Below the pieces are notes generated by a model. It was not told where the DNA came from, did no database searches, and saw only the letters and a program-made list of their open reading frames with translations. A stretch of 64,000 bases of DNA from Aplectana chamaeleonis (Eukaryota > Nematoda > Chromadorea > Rhabditida > Cosmocercidae): the NCBI GenBank assembly GCA_029168955.1, contig JAPDOI010000009.1, forward strand, positions 1,116,001-1,180,000, given 5' to 3'. The position numbers and the translations under genes were made by a program. Below are positions 34,001 through 43,570 of the stretch, in pieces. Position 1 is the first letter of the stretch, and every line of letters starts with the position of its first letter.

Positions 34001-37000
34001 CAACTGGAATGGAACAAGCGTCCAATGCTTTGGATGCCAAAGGTGGTGCACTTCTCCTGTTCAGGTCTTAGTTCTGTGAGGCATCACAACTCATCCTTCC
34101 GTTGTGTTCTGTGCTCCGCCCCAGCAACTCTGATTTCTCATTCACCAACCGCCCCCTCTCTATTGTACATATAAATCTTAACGGCCTTCGCACCAAATTG
34201 TCTGAACTCTCACTCTTCGCACGTACTCATCATCCGGATGTTATTATGGTTCAAGAAACCAAACTCTCTCCCTCTACCACTTATCCCCAACCAAACATTC
34301 CAGGCTACACTGCCTATCACATCCCAAGGACAGCTCTTGGCGGACTTTCTAGGTTTGTGCTTTCTAACTTACCTTCTCATCTAATTCCAAATGTTCCTAA
34401 GGACGGTACTCTCGAGGGCGTTCCCGCTCACCTCCTCTTAAAACTCCACTATCTCTATTTAATATTTACATCCCTCCTACCACTTCTTGTCCCCAACCTA
34501 CAACCCCATACCTCTTCTTAAGCAGTTGCATGACTGCTCTCTCTCCCCATCAGCTGTCTTTGCAGGTGACTTCAATGCTCACACGTTCTGTTCTGCGCTT
34601 GAGTCCGACGCCAGAGGGGAAGACGTCGAGGAATGGGCTGAGGAGTGTGATCTGGTTATCCTCAACGATGATCAGCCTACTCGTCTCCCTTCCTACGGCC
34701 GACCTTCTAGCCCGGACATCTCCCTCGTTTCATCCAATCTTTCTAATTCTTGCACATGGTCCACTTCCACAACTCTTCCCAGCGACCACATTCCCTGTCT
34801 TTCTCCATATTGATCTCTCAAACTCTCTTGCCCTTATACTGGTATTCGTCAACGTTCTTATCTCAATTTAGGCCTTGCTGACTGGGTCCTGTTCAGAGAG
34901 GTTGCGCTCCTGCCAGGCAGCTGAGTATCCATGGAATGGCGATGTGCACCAGAAAGAGCATCACATATCTGACGCCATCCGGAAGGCTACAAAAGCGGCC
35001 ATACCTGAAGGACGTGTGAAAAGTTTCTACCCTAATGTCACCAGGAGATTCTACAGAAGATCAGGGCAAGAGATGAAAAGAGAGCTGAGAATCATTTGGA
35101 CCCTGAGGTGGCCAAGCTGGATGAAGAGATAAGAAAGGATCTGGACAAGCACAAGAAAGACAGTTGGGAGAAGTTCACTGAAAGGTTGAACTTTAAAACC
35201 GACGGAACAATTGCGTGGAAAGTATTGAGGAAGATATCTGGCAAGTGCCCCCTCCTCGAACTCTACCATAGAGTTCGATAACAGCGTCTTCAAATCAGGA
35301 AAGGCTGCCGCATATGCTCTTGGCAAAAATTTCTTCATCACACGTACCAAGCGTGGCTTACAAAACAGAGTCACGGTAAGAGAACTAAGCCGTCTGCCGC
35401 TGATGAACGCCACTGAGGCCTTTACTCCTGCTCAGGTGGAGAAGGCTATCAAGGAAATGCGGAACTCGAAGGCTCTCGGACCTGATGGTATCTCAGCAGC
35501 CATCTTGAAGAAGCTTCCCACGGAACTTCTACCGATGATCGCAGATATCATAAACACTTCTTTCCGAACCTGCACTCTACCACAAGCATGGAAGACCGCC
35601 AATGTGATACCCCTGCCTAAGCCAGGCAAATCGCAAAGCATTTGGTGAAGGGCTATCGCCCTATTAGCCTGTTATCACCGATCGCGAAAGTAGCCGAAAA
35701 GCTAATCGTAAGGGACCTGGCAGAGCAGAATGAGGCACAGCAACATCAACATGGGTTTAGAAAGCTTCACTCCACCACCACTGCCCTTCTGGAGATTGTC
35801 AGCTATGCGGTCGATGGGTTCAATTTCAGAAAGCCTCTTAGAACAGTGGCCGTTGCCCTCGATCTAACCAAAGCATTTGATTCTGTTAACCTAGGACTTT
35901 TGTCCGAGAAACTATTGAAGTCCTCGCTGCAACCGTGGCAGAAGCGTTGGATAGCAGCGTTTACGAAAGGTCGTCGGGCCAAAGTGCTATTCCAGAATCA
36001 CGTCTCCGATAGTATACCTGTAGCAGCCGGTGTGCCGCAGGGTGGAGTTTGTCACCTGCCCTCTTCAGCCTGTATATTGAAGACCTACCGAGCCTCCTGA
36101 AGACATAAAAATTGTTGCGTATGCCGACGATATCACCATCATGTGCCGTAATCGTGACATACAGGTAGCCGCAAACAAGATCAGCGACTATCTCGTCGAG
36201 CTTAAAACTTTCTCGATAGTATGATGCTCACAGTTTCCGCGGCGAAGTCTTCTGTTTCGGTATTCACATCTGACCCAAAGGAACACAGCGCCCAACCTGT
36301 TGTCAGGTGGGATGGTGACCTCTTGCCTACAGCGCAATTTCCTAAACTGCTGGGCCTCGTTTTGGACCCATCGCTGAAGTTTCACAAAAATGCTGAACAG
36401 AAGCAGGCAATTATCAAGGCAAAGCTTAATGTGTTGAGAGCTCTAGGAGGAACGTCCTGGGGTGGCAGCAGAGAGACAATCTTGACGACATATCGAGCTA
36501 TTCTGCAGCCTGCATTGGAGTATGCTGCACCTGTCTGGCAGCACATCGTGTCGGAAAGTTCCTGGACTAAGATGCAGCGAACTCAGAATGCTGCACTTCG
36601 AATAGCCACTTGATGTGCAAAAAGCTCACCGATTGAGCACTATCACGCCGAGGCCCGTATCTTGCCAGGGAAAGAGCATTGTCAGCTCCAGGCTCAGCAG
36701 ATGTTCATTAATGTCCTTAAGCAGCCTAATCATCCGTCGAGAAGACTATTAAATCCCGTGAGAGATCGATCAGAAAGCCGTTTACCGATGCTCCGAACAA
36801 AGTGAATGTACAGAGATGGACCAACTCGACTCAAGAACGGCTTCGTCTCTTACGCGCGGAGCACACCCGGTTCGTGAAGGATCATCTCGCCAAAGCGGCC
36901 GTCAACCCTATTCTCCGTGATGTGCCGCCCAGGGTATGTGATACCGAGTCCGAGCTCGGTAGGCGCGCCAGGTGTATCCTCGCTTCGTTGCGCTGCGGAC

Positions 37001-40000
37001 ATTCTCCATTGCTTATGTCTTACCTGCACAGGATCGACAATAGTCAGCCTGACGTGTGCCCGGACTGTGGAAACCAAGGCCACGACACTAAACACCTATT
37101 TGACTGTCCGAAGAAGCCAACAACGCTCACTACAATAGACTTGTGGACGAATCCAGTGCTGGTCGCCCAGTTTCTCAACTTGTGACGAAACCCCTCTCAG
37201 TGGCTGCAAAGAAGAAGAAGAAGCCGAAATGTTTACCACCTCCCACCATTCCCCGTTGGGTCCAGTCACAACTCCTCTGAATCCTGGTTAGAAGTACGCA
37301 GTGGACGCAGATCAGATCTGGACTAGCTACGCACCCCTTTGTCTACATCAGTGCCTAATAATCTTCCATTTGACAATATCTCGCTGCTGTTGAGGGGATA
37401 ACAACGGCCCTGTACGTATCACCGCGTGCAGGAGTTTTGTGCACATCGCTAAATCGAGACTTGTAACTACAATAGATCCATCTCAGGCAGGGTCAAGCCG
37501 GCCGTTGAGTAGGACCTTGGCGGAGCTATGATACCCCCCTCCATAACCGAAATTTAAGGAAGTTCTCACGATCTCTTCCACAAAATATGTATCCGCGCTT
37601 AACACTGACACCAGTCAAGTAAGGTAGCTGATCAAGTATGCAAATGTTGAAGGAATCTTCGGGCGAATAAACCAGGTAACCCTAACAAGGAACCCAACCA
37701 CAGTGGACAGATGTTTAGTAGGAAGTACAATACTTCGCAAACCTTCAAAAGGGAGCATGATAAATGGTTTTGGAATTCTACACCAATGAAAAATCGAATA
37801 CCTACCGTAGCCCAACACTGACCTCGAAAAAAATTCTGACAACTTAAAAAAATGAACGTAAGCAGAAAAGGTAAGGATAAGCAGAAAGGTACCTGAATGG
37901 ACTGAACTCCCCAAAAAACAGTCGAAACATCCTATAGACGTCGGTTAAAACATTCTGTATCGCCGGCAGAAAAACGGAATATTCGACAGCAGCGTACTGA
38001 ATTCTGAATGACAGTAGAAAAACTCTAGGAAGGTCAACGCATCAATGGAATAACTCACTTTGACAACGCTAGACCAAGGAGAAACTCGCAGTTTTCTACT
38101 TGTATGTAAACGTGTTCCGACTTCTGTGTGGACACGGTTCGGAATGGGAATTCCGGTTTTTCAGCCTGCTCCTGAGCACTGACAAAGTTGTCAGTGAAAT
38201 TCACAACCGCCTCCGCAAATCCTGTGATTTCTGTCTGGAATTAGCAACAAAGATCTCTGATGAAGGTATACAAGATCTGCTCATGAACGGGATTCGGGAT
38301 CAGGTCCAGCGCTTACTGTCTCACGGGTCAAAGCGGGACGTTTTTTTTACACTTGGAACGTGGAAGGCGTATAATTGTCGTGTCGGGGAGTGAAAAAAAT
38401 TGGGGGTGTTTTTTGAGCCGAACGGATACTTTCCGAGGCACGACTGTAGGGTAAATAACATAGGGTTAAATGCAAAAGATCGTTCAAAAAGTCGGTTAGT
38501 GCAGAGGAAAGCGAGGTAACTATATGGGGCCTTTCAGAGTGACGTCGCAGCGAAACTCGCTGTAGCGAAGACGGCGTGAGTAATGGGGAGGGGGGGGGTG
38601 CCACGCAGCACAAACCGTGCCGCGCGACAGGACCACCCACCGCCCTTTTCAGGGTACGCGAGCTGAGCGAGCCTCGCCGCGAGCTGGCAGCGAAGTCGCG
38701 CTATGAAAATGGTTTGGACCACTTTTGTCGCTGTCGCTTCCGTACCGCCGTAGTTTCTTCGTATTTGTTGGTGTTTCTTTGTTACTAATGTGCCCATTGA
38801 CCTTCTGTAATAACATTTATTTCGCCTATTTCACTGTTTTTTTATCAATCAAACTAAGAGCGGCGATGAGGTAAGAGACGCAGAGACAAATATACAATTC
38901 GGCGACAAATCATGGCCACACCCACTTTCTCTCGTCTGGTGAGCGACGCCACTCTGAAAGACCCTTTTATTTTATGAAACCGTTTTCAGAACGGCGTCGC
39001 TGAGAAACTCGCGCCGCCGCTCCACAGAGGGAGAAGTGGGCGTGGTTCTGGCAGGTAGCAGACTTGGTGACACGCGACGCGAACAACAAAAATTGTGTTG
39101 TTGTTGTTGTTGTTGTTGTTGCCCATTTCTGGCAGCGGCTGAGGTACCACACTGGGTGCAGGGCCATCGAATCCGACGAGGGGGTCCAGGGTTTGCTTCG
39201 ATTCCGGCACGGATGAGTAGACAACGGATCAGAAGCGCCGGTTTATGCTGACCCGCAGCCGAAAAATTGGCTCCAGGACTCGTGAAAAGTGAATTCTGGG
39301 AGGTATAGTTGAGGACCTTTGCCTTCGAAAAGATGACGACAGTTAAAGAAAACTTCTTCTTCCGCGTACGCTCTTGCCAACGAGTAGGCGATCCTCCTTA
39401 AGAGCAACAAAAATTGTCGAAGTCATTTCCTTCGAGCGAAGCACTTGATAAAACTAACGACCTGTCCGCGGCGGCAAATGACTGGTACGGATGGTCCGTG
39501 ACACTTACAGGACGATCCACGGCGATTCCCGAAGCGAATTACATGAACGGACCCGCGGCGCTCTTACTGTGCTTGTCAGACAATCCGCGGCGCTAGCTGG
39601 ACGGTGCGCGGCATTAGCTGGACGGTCCGCGGCGCATTACCGACTTCGATCACGGATCATCTACTCGTCGGCAACGGTCCGATCGTGGGTTTCATTGAGC
39701 ATCGATCTCCGCAACCAGCTCAGGGCGTCGCTCCTCCCATACAGAAAAAACTCCTCGTGGAGTTGATGATGCCCGTTTGATGAGTCTCCTTGATCTTGGT
39801 AGTGGACTCCACAGATCCACCACGCGTAGGTTGAGCATCTCGGATCCAGGGCGTCGCTCGCTCATCTCGCCCACTCTGAGAGGTGCTTCATTTTTCCGCA
39901 GCGAAGCGGCGAAGTAAAATTTTATAATTTTGATCACGAGGCGCGGTACGATCAATACTATAGAATCGCACTTCGCCGCGCCGCTCGGAAGCGGAAGTGT

Positions 40001-40386
40001 AAACGACCCCTAATAGCCGCAACTTTGTTGCCGCCCCGCGGCACGTTTTTCCCATGCGTAGTGTTCCGCTTCGTTCCTACACACCCCGCGACAGCGATGC
40101 CACCCCGAAGGCTCCTATAGTTTCAGAAATCCGAGTGAGGAGAAAACCAAAAACAGAAACGGAATCCGATAACATAAGCAAACGAAGCCTACCTGGCGAT
40201 CCAATGTCTCCCCTTTCGGATAGAAATACATGACACGATTATGTTCTTCGCCTTCTCGTCTTCCTGATGAAGGATGTGCAACGAAGAAAAACTCAAGTAT
40301 GTCTGGAAAGCATCAAAACTACCGAACGATATTTTTCAAAATAGGATGTTGAATACTATTGACATACCTGGCAATCGAACATACAT
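27862..40386 (-). CDS. ccz-1: CCZ1-family vacuolar/endosomal fusion protein
   Basis: Exons, in order of translation: 40386-40368, 40302-40193, 38231-38059, 38003-37893, 32880-32802, 32746-32612, 32548-32436, 30050-29909, 29854-29724, 28398-28255, 28096-27862. All introns are GT-AG and every junction is in phase, giving about 463 residues against roughly 480 for human CCZ1. Segments colinear with CCZ1 include REGEEHNRVMYFYP (~residues 22-35), KFKERLEYFLGRYLP (144-158), FLPLNGPTYL (177-186), LPSLFRYLTQSLLP (222-235), GRFLRGP (251-257), NATVCMF (301-307), FHYVYFNP (351-358) and SDWWIVLKK (411-419). CCZ1 with MON1/SAND-1 is the guanine-exchange factor for Rab7 in endosome-to-lysosome maturation and is built of longin domains. 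The final residues after LKK are uncertain. Five introns are 54-65 bp; the long ones hold mobile elements. Confidence 0.9.
28255..28398 (-). CDS. ccz-1: ccz-1 exon 10
   Basis: Acceptor AATTTCAG, donor GTACGT. Encodes PDFHYVYFNPASLSLTSS, matching PQFKFIYFNHMNLAEKS. Confidence 0.92.
29141..29290. mobile_element. GTAC-ended TIR element in ccz-1 intron 9
   Basis: Left GTACAGTCGGCACGGATCGC; the right end is the inverse (GCGATTCGTGCCGATTGCAT). The centre has CTCGGTGCACGCATG and its inverse counterpart. Uninterrupted ~150-bp member of the family seen at 12,481. Confidence 0.85.
29724..29854 (-). CDS. ccz-1: ccz-1 exon 9
   Basis: Acceptor TTTTTAG, donor GTGGGT. Encodes CLNATVCMFTNKE then LSSELSRVASQIGD, matching AMSAAVCFMID ... 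VGPQLTVLASDI. Confidence 0.92.
29909..30050 (-). CDS. ccz-1: ccz-1 exon 8
   Basis: Acceptor CTTTCAG, donor GTATGA. Encodes GRFLRGPSDL and an acidic loop FNSDDDEDNEELI, matching the GRFLTGPLNL ... TDDTYEEL stretch of CCZ1. Confidence 0.92.
31712..31843. mobile_element. Diverged PIF/Harbinger-like MITE in ccz-1 intron 7
   Basis: CAGTTCCGCCACGATCAGG and an inverse-like right end TGTCGTTTGGCTGCGGAACT, with the shared core CCTATGATATTGACCAATCG. Ends are degraded. Confidence 0.5.
32436..32548 (-). CDS. ccz-1: ccz-1 exon 7
   Basis: Acceptor ATTAAG; donor GTTGGT chosen because it keeps phase with exon 8. Encodes LPSLFRYLTQSLLP, matching MRILYKYLTTSLFP. The donor is weak and an undetected extra exon in the 2.4-kb intron 7 is possible. 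Confidence 0.85.
32612..32746 (-). CDS. ccz-1: ccz-1 exon 6
   Basis: Acceptor ATTAAG, donor GTTCGT. Encodes LLDYLNGAAFLPLNGPTYL, matching LLDIFGGISFFPLDKMTYL. Confidence 0.92.
32802..32880 (-). CDS. ccz-1: ccz-1 exon 5
   Basis: Acceptor TGTTTCAG, donor GTGAGA. Encodes KFKERLEYFLGRYLPLLKLH, matching the LKERLEKFFHRYLQTLHL helix of CCZ1. Joins exon 4 in phase across the LINE-bearing intron. Confidence 0.9.
33187..33338. mobile_element. GTAC-family TIR element in ccz-1 intron 4
   Basis: Left arm CAGACGCCCGGATCG followed by TACTGATACTTTGCGTTCC; right arm ends GAATCCGTGCCGTCTG. Central GGCGCAAACTCGGCGCACG and inverse. Outer ends have decayed. Confidence 0.8.
33784..34120 (+). pseudogene. LINE N-terminal region: 2A-like motif and PHD-type finger
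   Basis: GVERNPGP at 33,939-33,962 matches the 2A ribosome-skipping core except that the usual Asp is Gly. It follows a leucine-rich stretch (LLKILLQRA), as in LINE 2A motifs. Directly after comes a PHD-like pattern CATC ... CFGCQRWC with the remaining HFSC ... CVLC in the next frame, so a one-base frameshift near 34,046 splits the finger. The frame's first ATG lies in the upstream target duplication. Confidence 0.75.
34121..34830 (+). pseudogene. LINE AP-type endonuclease, frameshifted
   Basis: Endonuclease/exonuclease/phosphatase motifs occur in order: VHINLNGLRTKL and VMVQETKL (with the catalytic Glu) in one frame, then after a frameshift near 34,490 FAGDFNAH, SSPDISLV and SDHIPCL in another. 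All key acidic and His residues are readable, but the frame is broken. Confidence 0.85.
35090..37185 (+). pseudogene. LINE reverse transcriptase and C-terminal zinc motif, broken
   Basis: RT motifs: SKALGPDGISAAIL (near 35,470), YRPISLLSPIAKVAEKL (35,655), ALDLTKAFDSV (35,858), AAGVPQGGV (36,022), YADDITIM (36,120, catalytic Asp pair) and LLGLVLDPSLKF. At least three frame breaks: near 35,645, 36,050 and 36,100, plus a stop at 36,612. The C-terminal segment (36,802-37,185) ends with CPDCGNQGHDTKHLFDC, a C-x2-C-x4-H-x3-H-x3-C pattern common in LINE C termini. Confidence 0.88.
37893..38003 (-). CDS. ccz-1: ccz-1 exon 4
   Basis: Acceptor CATTCAG, donor GTACCT. Encodes LTDVYRMFRLFFGEF, matching the CYSMYKLFNGTF helix region. 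Intron 3 is only 55 bp; intron 4 is 5,012 bp and holds the LINE. Confidence 0.9.
38059..38231 (-). CDS. ccz-1: ccz-1 exon 3
   Basis: Acceptor CCAGACAG, donor GTGAGT. Encodes EAVVNFTDNF, matching the EAIVQFTRTF segment of CCZ1, then a TVSTQKSEHVYIQVE strand. Confidence 0.9.
38526..38964. mobile_element. TIR element in ccz-1 intron 2
   Basis: Ends GGGGCCTTTCAGAGTGACGT and inverse ACGCCACTCTGAAAGACCC. 439 bp, no coding capacity. Half-arm-like words (GGCGTCGCTGAGAAACTCGC) continue just outside at 38,993, so a second relic may adjoin. Confidence 0.65.
39093..39121. repeat. (TTG)n microsatellite
   Basis: About nine TTG units in ccz-1 intron 2. Confidence 0.9.
39450..39645. repeat. TCCGCGGC-word minisatellite, diverged
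   Basis: Irregular copies of GGACGGTCCGCGGCG, the unit of the 42,663-43,371 element. Possibly a decayed relative of that element; no termini found. Confidence 0.5.
39888..40010. mobile_element. PIF/Harbinger-like MITE in ccz-1 intron 2
   Basis: The right end GCGGAAGTGTAAACGACCCC is followed by TAA. The left end is degraded. Core GATCACGAGGCGCGGTACGA is shared with the family. Confidence 0.7.
40193..40302 (-). CDS. ccz-1: ccz-1 exon 2
   Basis: Acceptor CTTTCCAG, donor GTAGGC. Encodes a hydrophobic strand (ILEFFFVAHP) then REGEEHNRVMYFYP, matching the first longin strands of CCZ1. Confidence 0.9.
40368..40386 (-). CDS. ccz-1: ccz-1 exon 1 (start codon)
   Basis: ATG at 40,386 and six codons (MYVRLP) plus one base; donor GTATGT. 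TTACTCAG seven bases upstream could be a spliced-leader acceptor. The start was chosen as the only ATG in phase with exon 2 near a good donor. Confidence 0.7.
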
Positions 40387-40585
40387 TTCAGCCTGAGTAA
40401 CACTTGAAGTATTTGTTGCGAAGAAGTAGAGCGGATTCGCAAACGAACCAGACAACATCCTCCAGTCGCCAATCATAAAAATCAAAATCACTTAAAAAAG
40501 GGTGGTCTGCGACTGCACGTGAACACCAGAGGATCTGTGTGAAATGGGATGGAGCGCGTTTGCCGCGCGCATCCAACCAGAGTAA

Positions 40586-40720
40586 AGGGTCGTTTATACT
40601 TCCGCTGACGAGCGGCGGGCGCACTGCAATCCTATGATATTGATCACACGGCACCGCAAGATTATAGAATTGCGTTTCACCTTCACCAAGCCGCTCGGCG
40701 GCGGAAGTATAAACGACCCT
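40586..40720. mobile_element. PIF/Harbinger-like MITE ~200 bp upstream of ccz-1
   Basis: 135 bp flanked by TAA (40,583-40,585; 40,721-40,723). Ends AGGGTCGTTTATACTTCCGC and GCGGAAGTATAAACGACCCT are perfect inverses. Core GATATTGATCACACGGC. This is the best-preserved copy. It sits in the presumed promoter region of ccz-1. Confidence 0.9.
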
Positions 40721-40723
40721 TAA

Positions 40724-41330
40724 GGCGTGCCGAAGAGAAATGTCTGTGAGTGGTGGTGCGGCCCCCCTTCCCTTCGGCCTTGAAATTATTGCGCCCCCCT
40801 CCTCGTGCCGACGATAGGGTCGTGAGTGCAGTTCTCATATGGACAAGAACTTCAGCGAAATTCCCTTCATTTATGGAAAAAAGTATGGAACGCAAATGGA
40901 AAAATTTAAAAGTAAAAAAACATGGCCAATGAGACGACCGCTTACCATTTACAGCTATCTTTTCGCAACTGATTTTGTGTAATTACAGGTCTGTAGCCTG
41001 CAGCACCCCCTTTCTGATCTCAGAGCTGCGCCCCCTCGGTGAAGTTCACAGAGGGCGCTTTACCCTGGAAGGAACCCACCCAGCGAACGGTCATCCCCTC
41101 TGACACACAGTTTTAGAAGAGCTGAACCCGTTTCCTCGCACACTTTCTCTCTTATGTTGGAATCTCATGCAGCCACATATAGTCCGCACGTATAGCACTG
41201 ATCCGAGTAGGCCATGATAGGCTTTCGAGTCGACTACAAAGCGTTGCGGACGACGATAAGGCCCCGTACTTTACGAGCGTCACGTGGCCTAATCGTCGTC
41301 GAAGTGAGAAGCACTCAGAAAACCGCCGCA
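40724..41330. other. ccz-1 5' flank, no feature recognised
   Basis: No TATA box or other promoter element could be assigned with confidence. Confidence 0.4.
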
Positions 41331-41837
41331 TTCAATGCATGTCGAATATGCATTCAACAGGAGTGACACACCCATCGAAAGGTTCTATCTCCCATCGAAC
41401 GTGTTACAAATTTTAATCGGAGGAGCACGTGGTGCAAAGTAGTCCAGCGCTATCGTAGCATCATACCGACACGCGACGCTGCCGCACACCGATACGCGAC
41501 TTGACCAGCTCGCCAAGCACCGTCTGGGGCAGCCGGCTGTTGGACGAGGTCTCCAGCGGCTGGGCGGGCCAAGTACGGCAAACTTGGGTAATTGAACCGG
41601 CGACGCTGCCGACATCTGGGTTCCGCTTCGAAAATGCGTCATATGCTTTCCTTTTTTGAAAATCGTTTTCTCATCGAGTTGAACGTGCATCATGCAGGCA
41701 TTGAACTTTTATTGGTTGCAGCACGTGCTGTGACTTGAAACACAATAGGAGCACATGCTCCCCTAGTGGAACGTTCCCTGACTGTGCTCGAAACCGTCTT
41801 GTTTTCGAGTTGAATGCATATTCGACATGCATTGAAT
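41331..41837. repeat. Inverted repeat with 27-bp arms
   Basis: TTCAATGCATGTCGAATATG continuing CATTCAA at 41,331-41,357, and its inverse at 41,811-41,837. A partial third copy lies near 41,675-41,705 (GAGTTGAACGTGCATCATGC). Possible TIR element; terminal limits unclear. Confidence 0.55.
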
Positions 41838-41987
41838 GTGATGATTGTCTGAGCACGTGCCGCGGGGGGGGGCGTACGTGCTGCATCGCGTTCGTTGAGC
41901 GTCACGCACGACGAGATGTGCCGCGACGCGACATCTCCGCTTTTAGGTGAAATCAAATAAACTGAAATGTCCTGGGTCAGAATTTAC

Positions 41988-42043
41988 TGCGCCAACACAC
42001 AATAAGGAACGCAAAGCATCAGTGTGATCCTTGCCAAGTGTAC
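41988..42043. mobile_element. Single right arm of the GTAC TIR family
   Basis: TGCGCCAACACACAATAAGG followed by AACGCAAAGCATCAGTGTGA and ending GTAC. The left half is missing. Confidence 0.65.
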
Positions 42044-42360
42044 ATCCGAAGAGGAGGAACTGGAAGCCTGTAGACGCACCTATTTGGCGCGAGCTGTTAC
42101 ATCACATAAACTCTTTGGCGATTGCGGATGGACTCAGCTGATAAAATTCCGAATCCTGATCAGATCCTCTGCATCAAGTTGAAACTATTGATTGCAACTG
42201 ATTCATGCTTAAAATTCCGAAATTCTAATGTGCCCCGGAGTAGGATAAAATCATACTTCCAGAGAAGCGATTGTTCATCACCAATAAAGCCGGAAAATAG
42301 TAGTTAGGCGTGACACAATTGGACACGGTAGCGCGTCGCGGATAGCACAATTCTTGCATT

Positions 42361-42405
42361 TGGCGTCGCTTATACTCCGGCCGTCGAGCGGCGCGGCAAA
42401 GCGCC
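42361..42405. mobile_element. Left arm relic of the PIF/Harbinger-like MITE
   Basis: GGCGTCGCTTATACTCCGGC followed by CGTCGAGCGGCGCGG. No right end nearby. Confidence 0.5.
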
Positions 42406-42662
42406 GGTTACAGGCCTCCATTGACAAGCCTTGGTAGAAGAAGAACCTCTACAAGAAGCAAAACCGCGATAGGGTTGGAGCTTCACAGCGACCACCACTA
42501 GGGCTTTCTAACCGTGTACCCGGCTGCACACAATAACATCCTGCAATTCAAGTACAGTTGTCCGCTAGATTTGATATCCCTCGTCAATGTCGCGCGTGGA
42601 GGTTAGCTTGCTCGGATGAGTCCGGGCGGAGCAAGCAGCGAAGCTCGTCCTAACATTCGGTA

Positions 42663-43371
42663 CTCAGAGAAACTCACGGCCCGTCCGCGGCAGAAGATGA
42701 GCTCTCCGGCCCGTCCGCGACGGAAGATGAGCTCTCCGGGCGGTCCGCGACGCTTGACGGCTGATCCGCGGCACAACGGATAGCGGGTGAGTCAAACGGC
42801 TCATCCGCGGCGCTGTTGTTCTCGATGGGGGTGGGTCCGGGGCGCACCGGCAGTTGAACGACTCCACTTCCTCATCTCACTCATCCACATCTCACTTGAC
42901 CACCGGCACGGCAGCAGTGGCAACCATGAAAAAACATGGTAAAGCGAATGATCACGTCCTAAAGTGTTTATCACAGGTTTTTGCCGCGGTCCGCAGGGAG
43001 GGTGGCTCCTCACCACACACTTCGGCAAAGACTACGCCCTTATCCGGACCGCGACATTCACGAATCTCTCGAGAAGAGGCGGACCGGTCATGACTGTGTC
43101 GGAGAGGACGGTCCGCGGCGGCTCTCAGGACGGTCCGCGGCGACTCTCAGGACGGTCCGCGGCGACTCTCACGACGATCCGCGGCGGCTCTAGGGACGAT
43201 ACGCGGCGACTCTCAGGACGATCCGCGGCGGCTCTAAGGACGATCCGCGGCGGCTGTCAGGACGATCCGCGGCGCCTGCAAGATGGTCCGCGGCGCTCTG
43301 CCGGATCGTCCGGTCGTCGTTCGCGGACGATCCTGGAAAAGCGCCGCGGACGGGCCGTGAGTTTCTCTGAG
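42663..43371. mobile_element. TA-flanked TIR element packed with 22-bp minisatellite
   Basis: 709 bp with ~30-bp perfect TIRs starting CTCAGAGAAACTCACGGCCC, flanked by TA (42,661-42,662; 43,372-43,373). The interior from 43,100 is about ten copies of a 22-bp unit (GGACGGTCCGCGGCGACTCT plus CA). It was inserted into a sequence whose intact relative lies at 44,860-45,070. No transposase. Confidence 0.88.
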
Positions 43372-43373
43372 TA

Positions 43374-43570
43374 GTTTGTTCGTGGTATCACTCACATTTC
43401 CGAAACAGGTGTGATAGCTCGGTGAGTCTGTGTTTTCACCGATACGACTACATCAGCGGAAGCAATGAGAACAAGTGAAAATGTGAGAGTGGAAACAAAA
43501 ACTCACCGACCAATCTCAATTATTTCGAAAAAAAAAGAGATAACCCAATCAGCCTAAAGTATGTCGAGCG
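43374..43570. repeat. Diverged copy of the 44.88-45.07 kb sequence
   Basis: Colinear with 44,880-45,072: GTTTGTT(C/A)GTGGTATCACTC, then TCGGTGAGTCTGTGTTTTCA, then TTATTTCGAAAAAAA. It is the right flank of the insertion site of 42,663-43,371. Confidence 0.8.

Larger units (their letters stand above)
33784..37220 (+). mobile_element. Apparently full-length non-LTR retrotransposon, 12-bp duplication
   Basis: 3,437 bp directly flanked by AAGCCGAAATGT (33,772-33,783 and 37,221-37,232) and ending in a (GAA)n tail. Order of parts on the plus strand: 2A-like motif and PHD-type zinc finger, AP-type endonuclease, reverse transcriptase, C-terminal Cys/His motif. Several frameshifts and stops break the reading frame, so the copy is dead. 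It lies antisense inside ccz-1 intron 4. The clade is uncertain; 2A-plus-PHD N termini are known from APE-type LINEs of the CR1/Ingi kind. Confidence 0.88.

Noticed and set aside
42964..43374. 136-codon Arg-rich frame
   Set aside because: It is the 22-bp minisatellite read through in three phases inside a mobile element.
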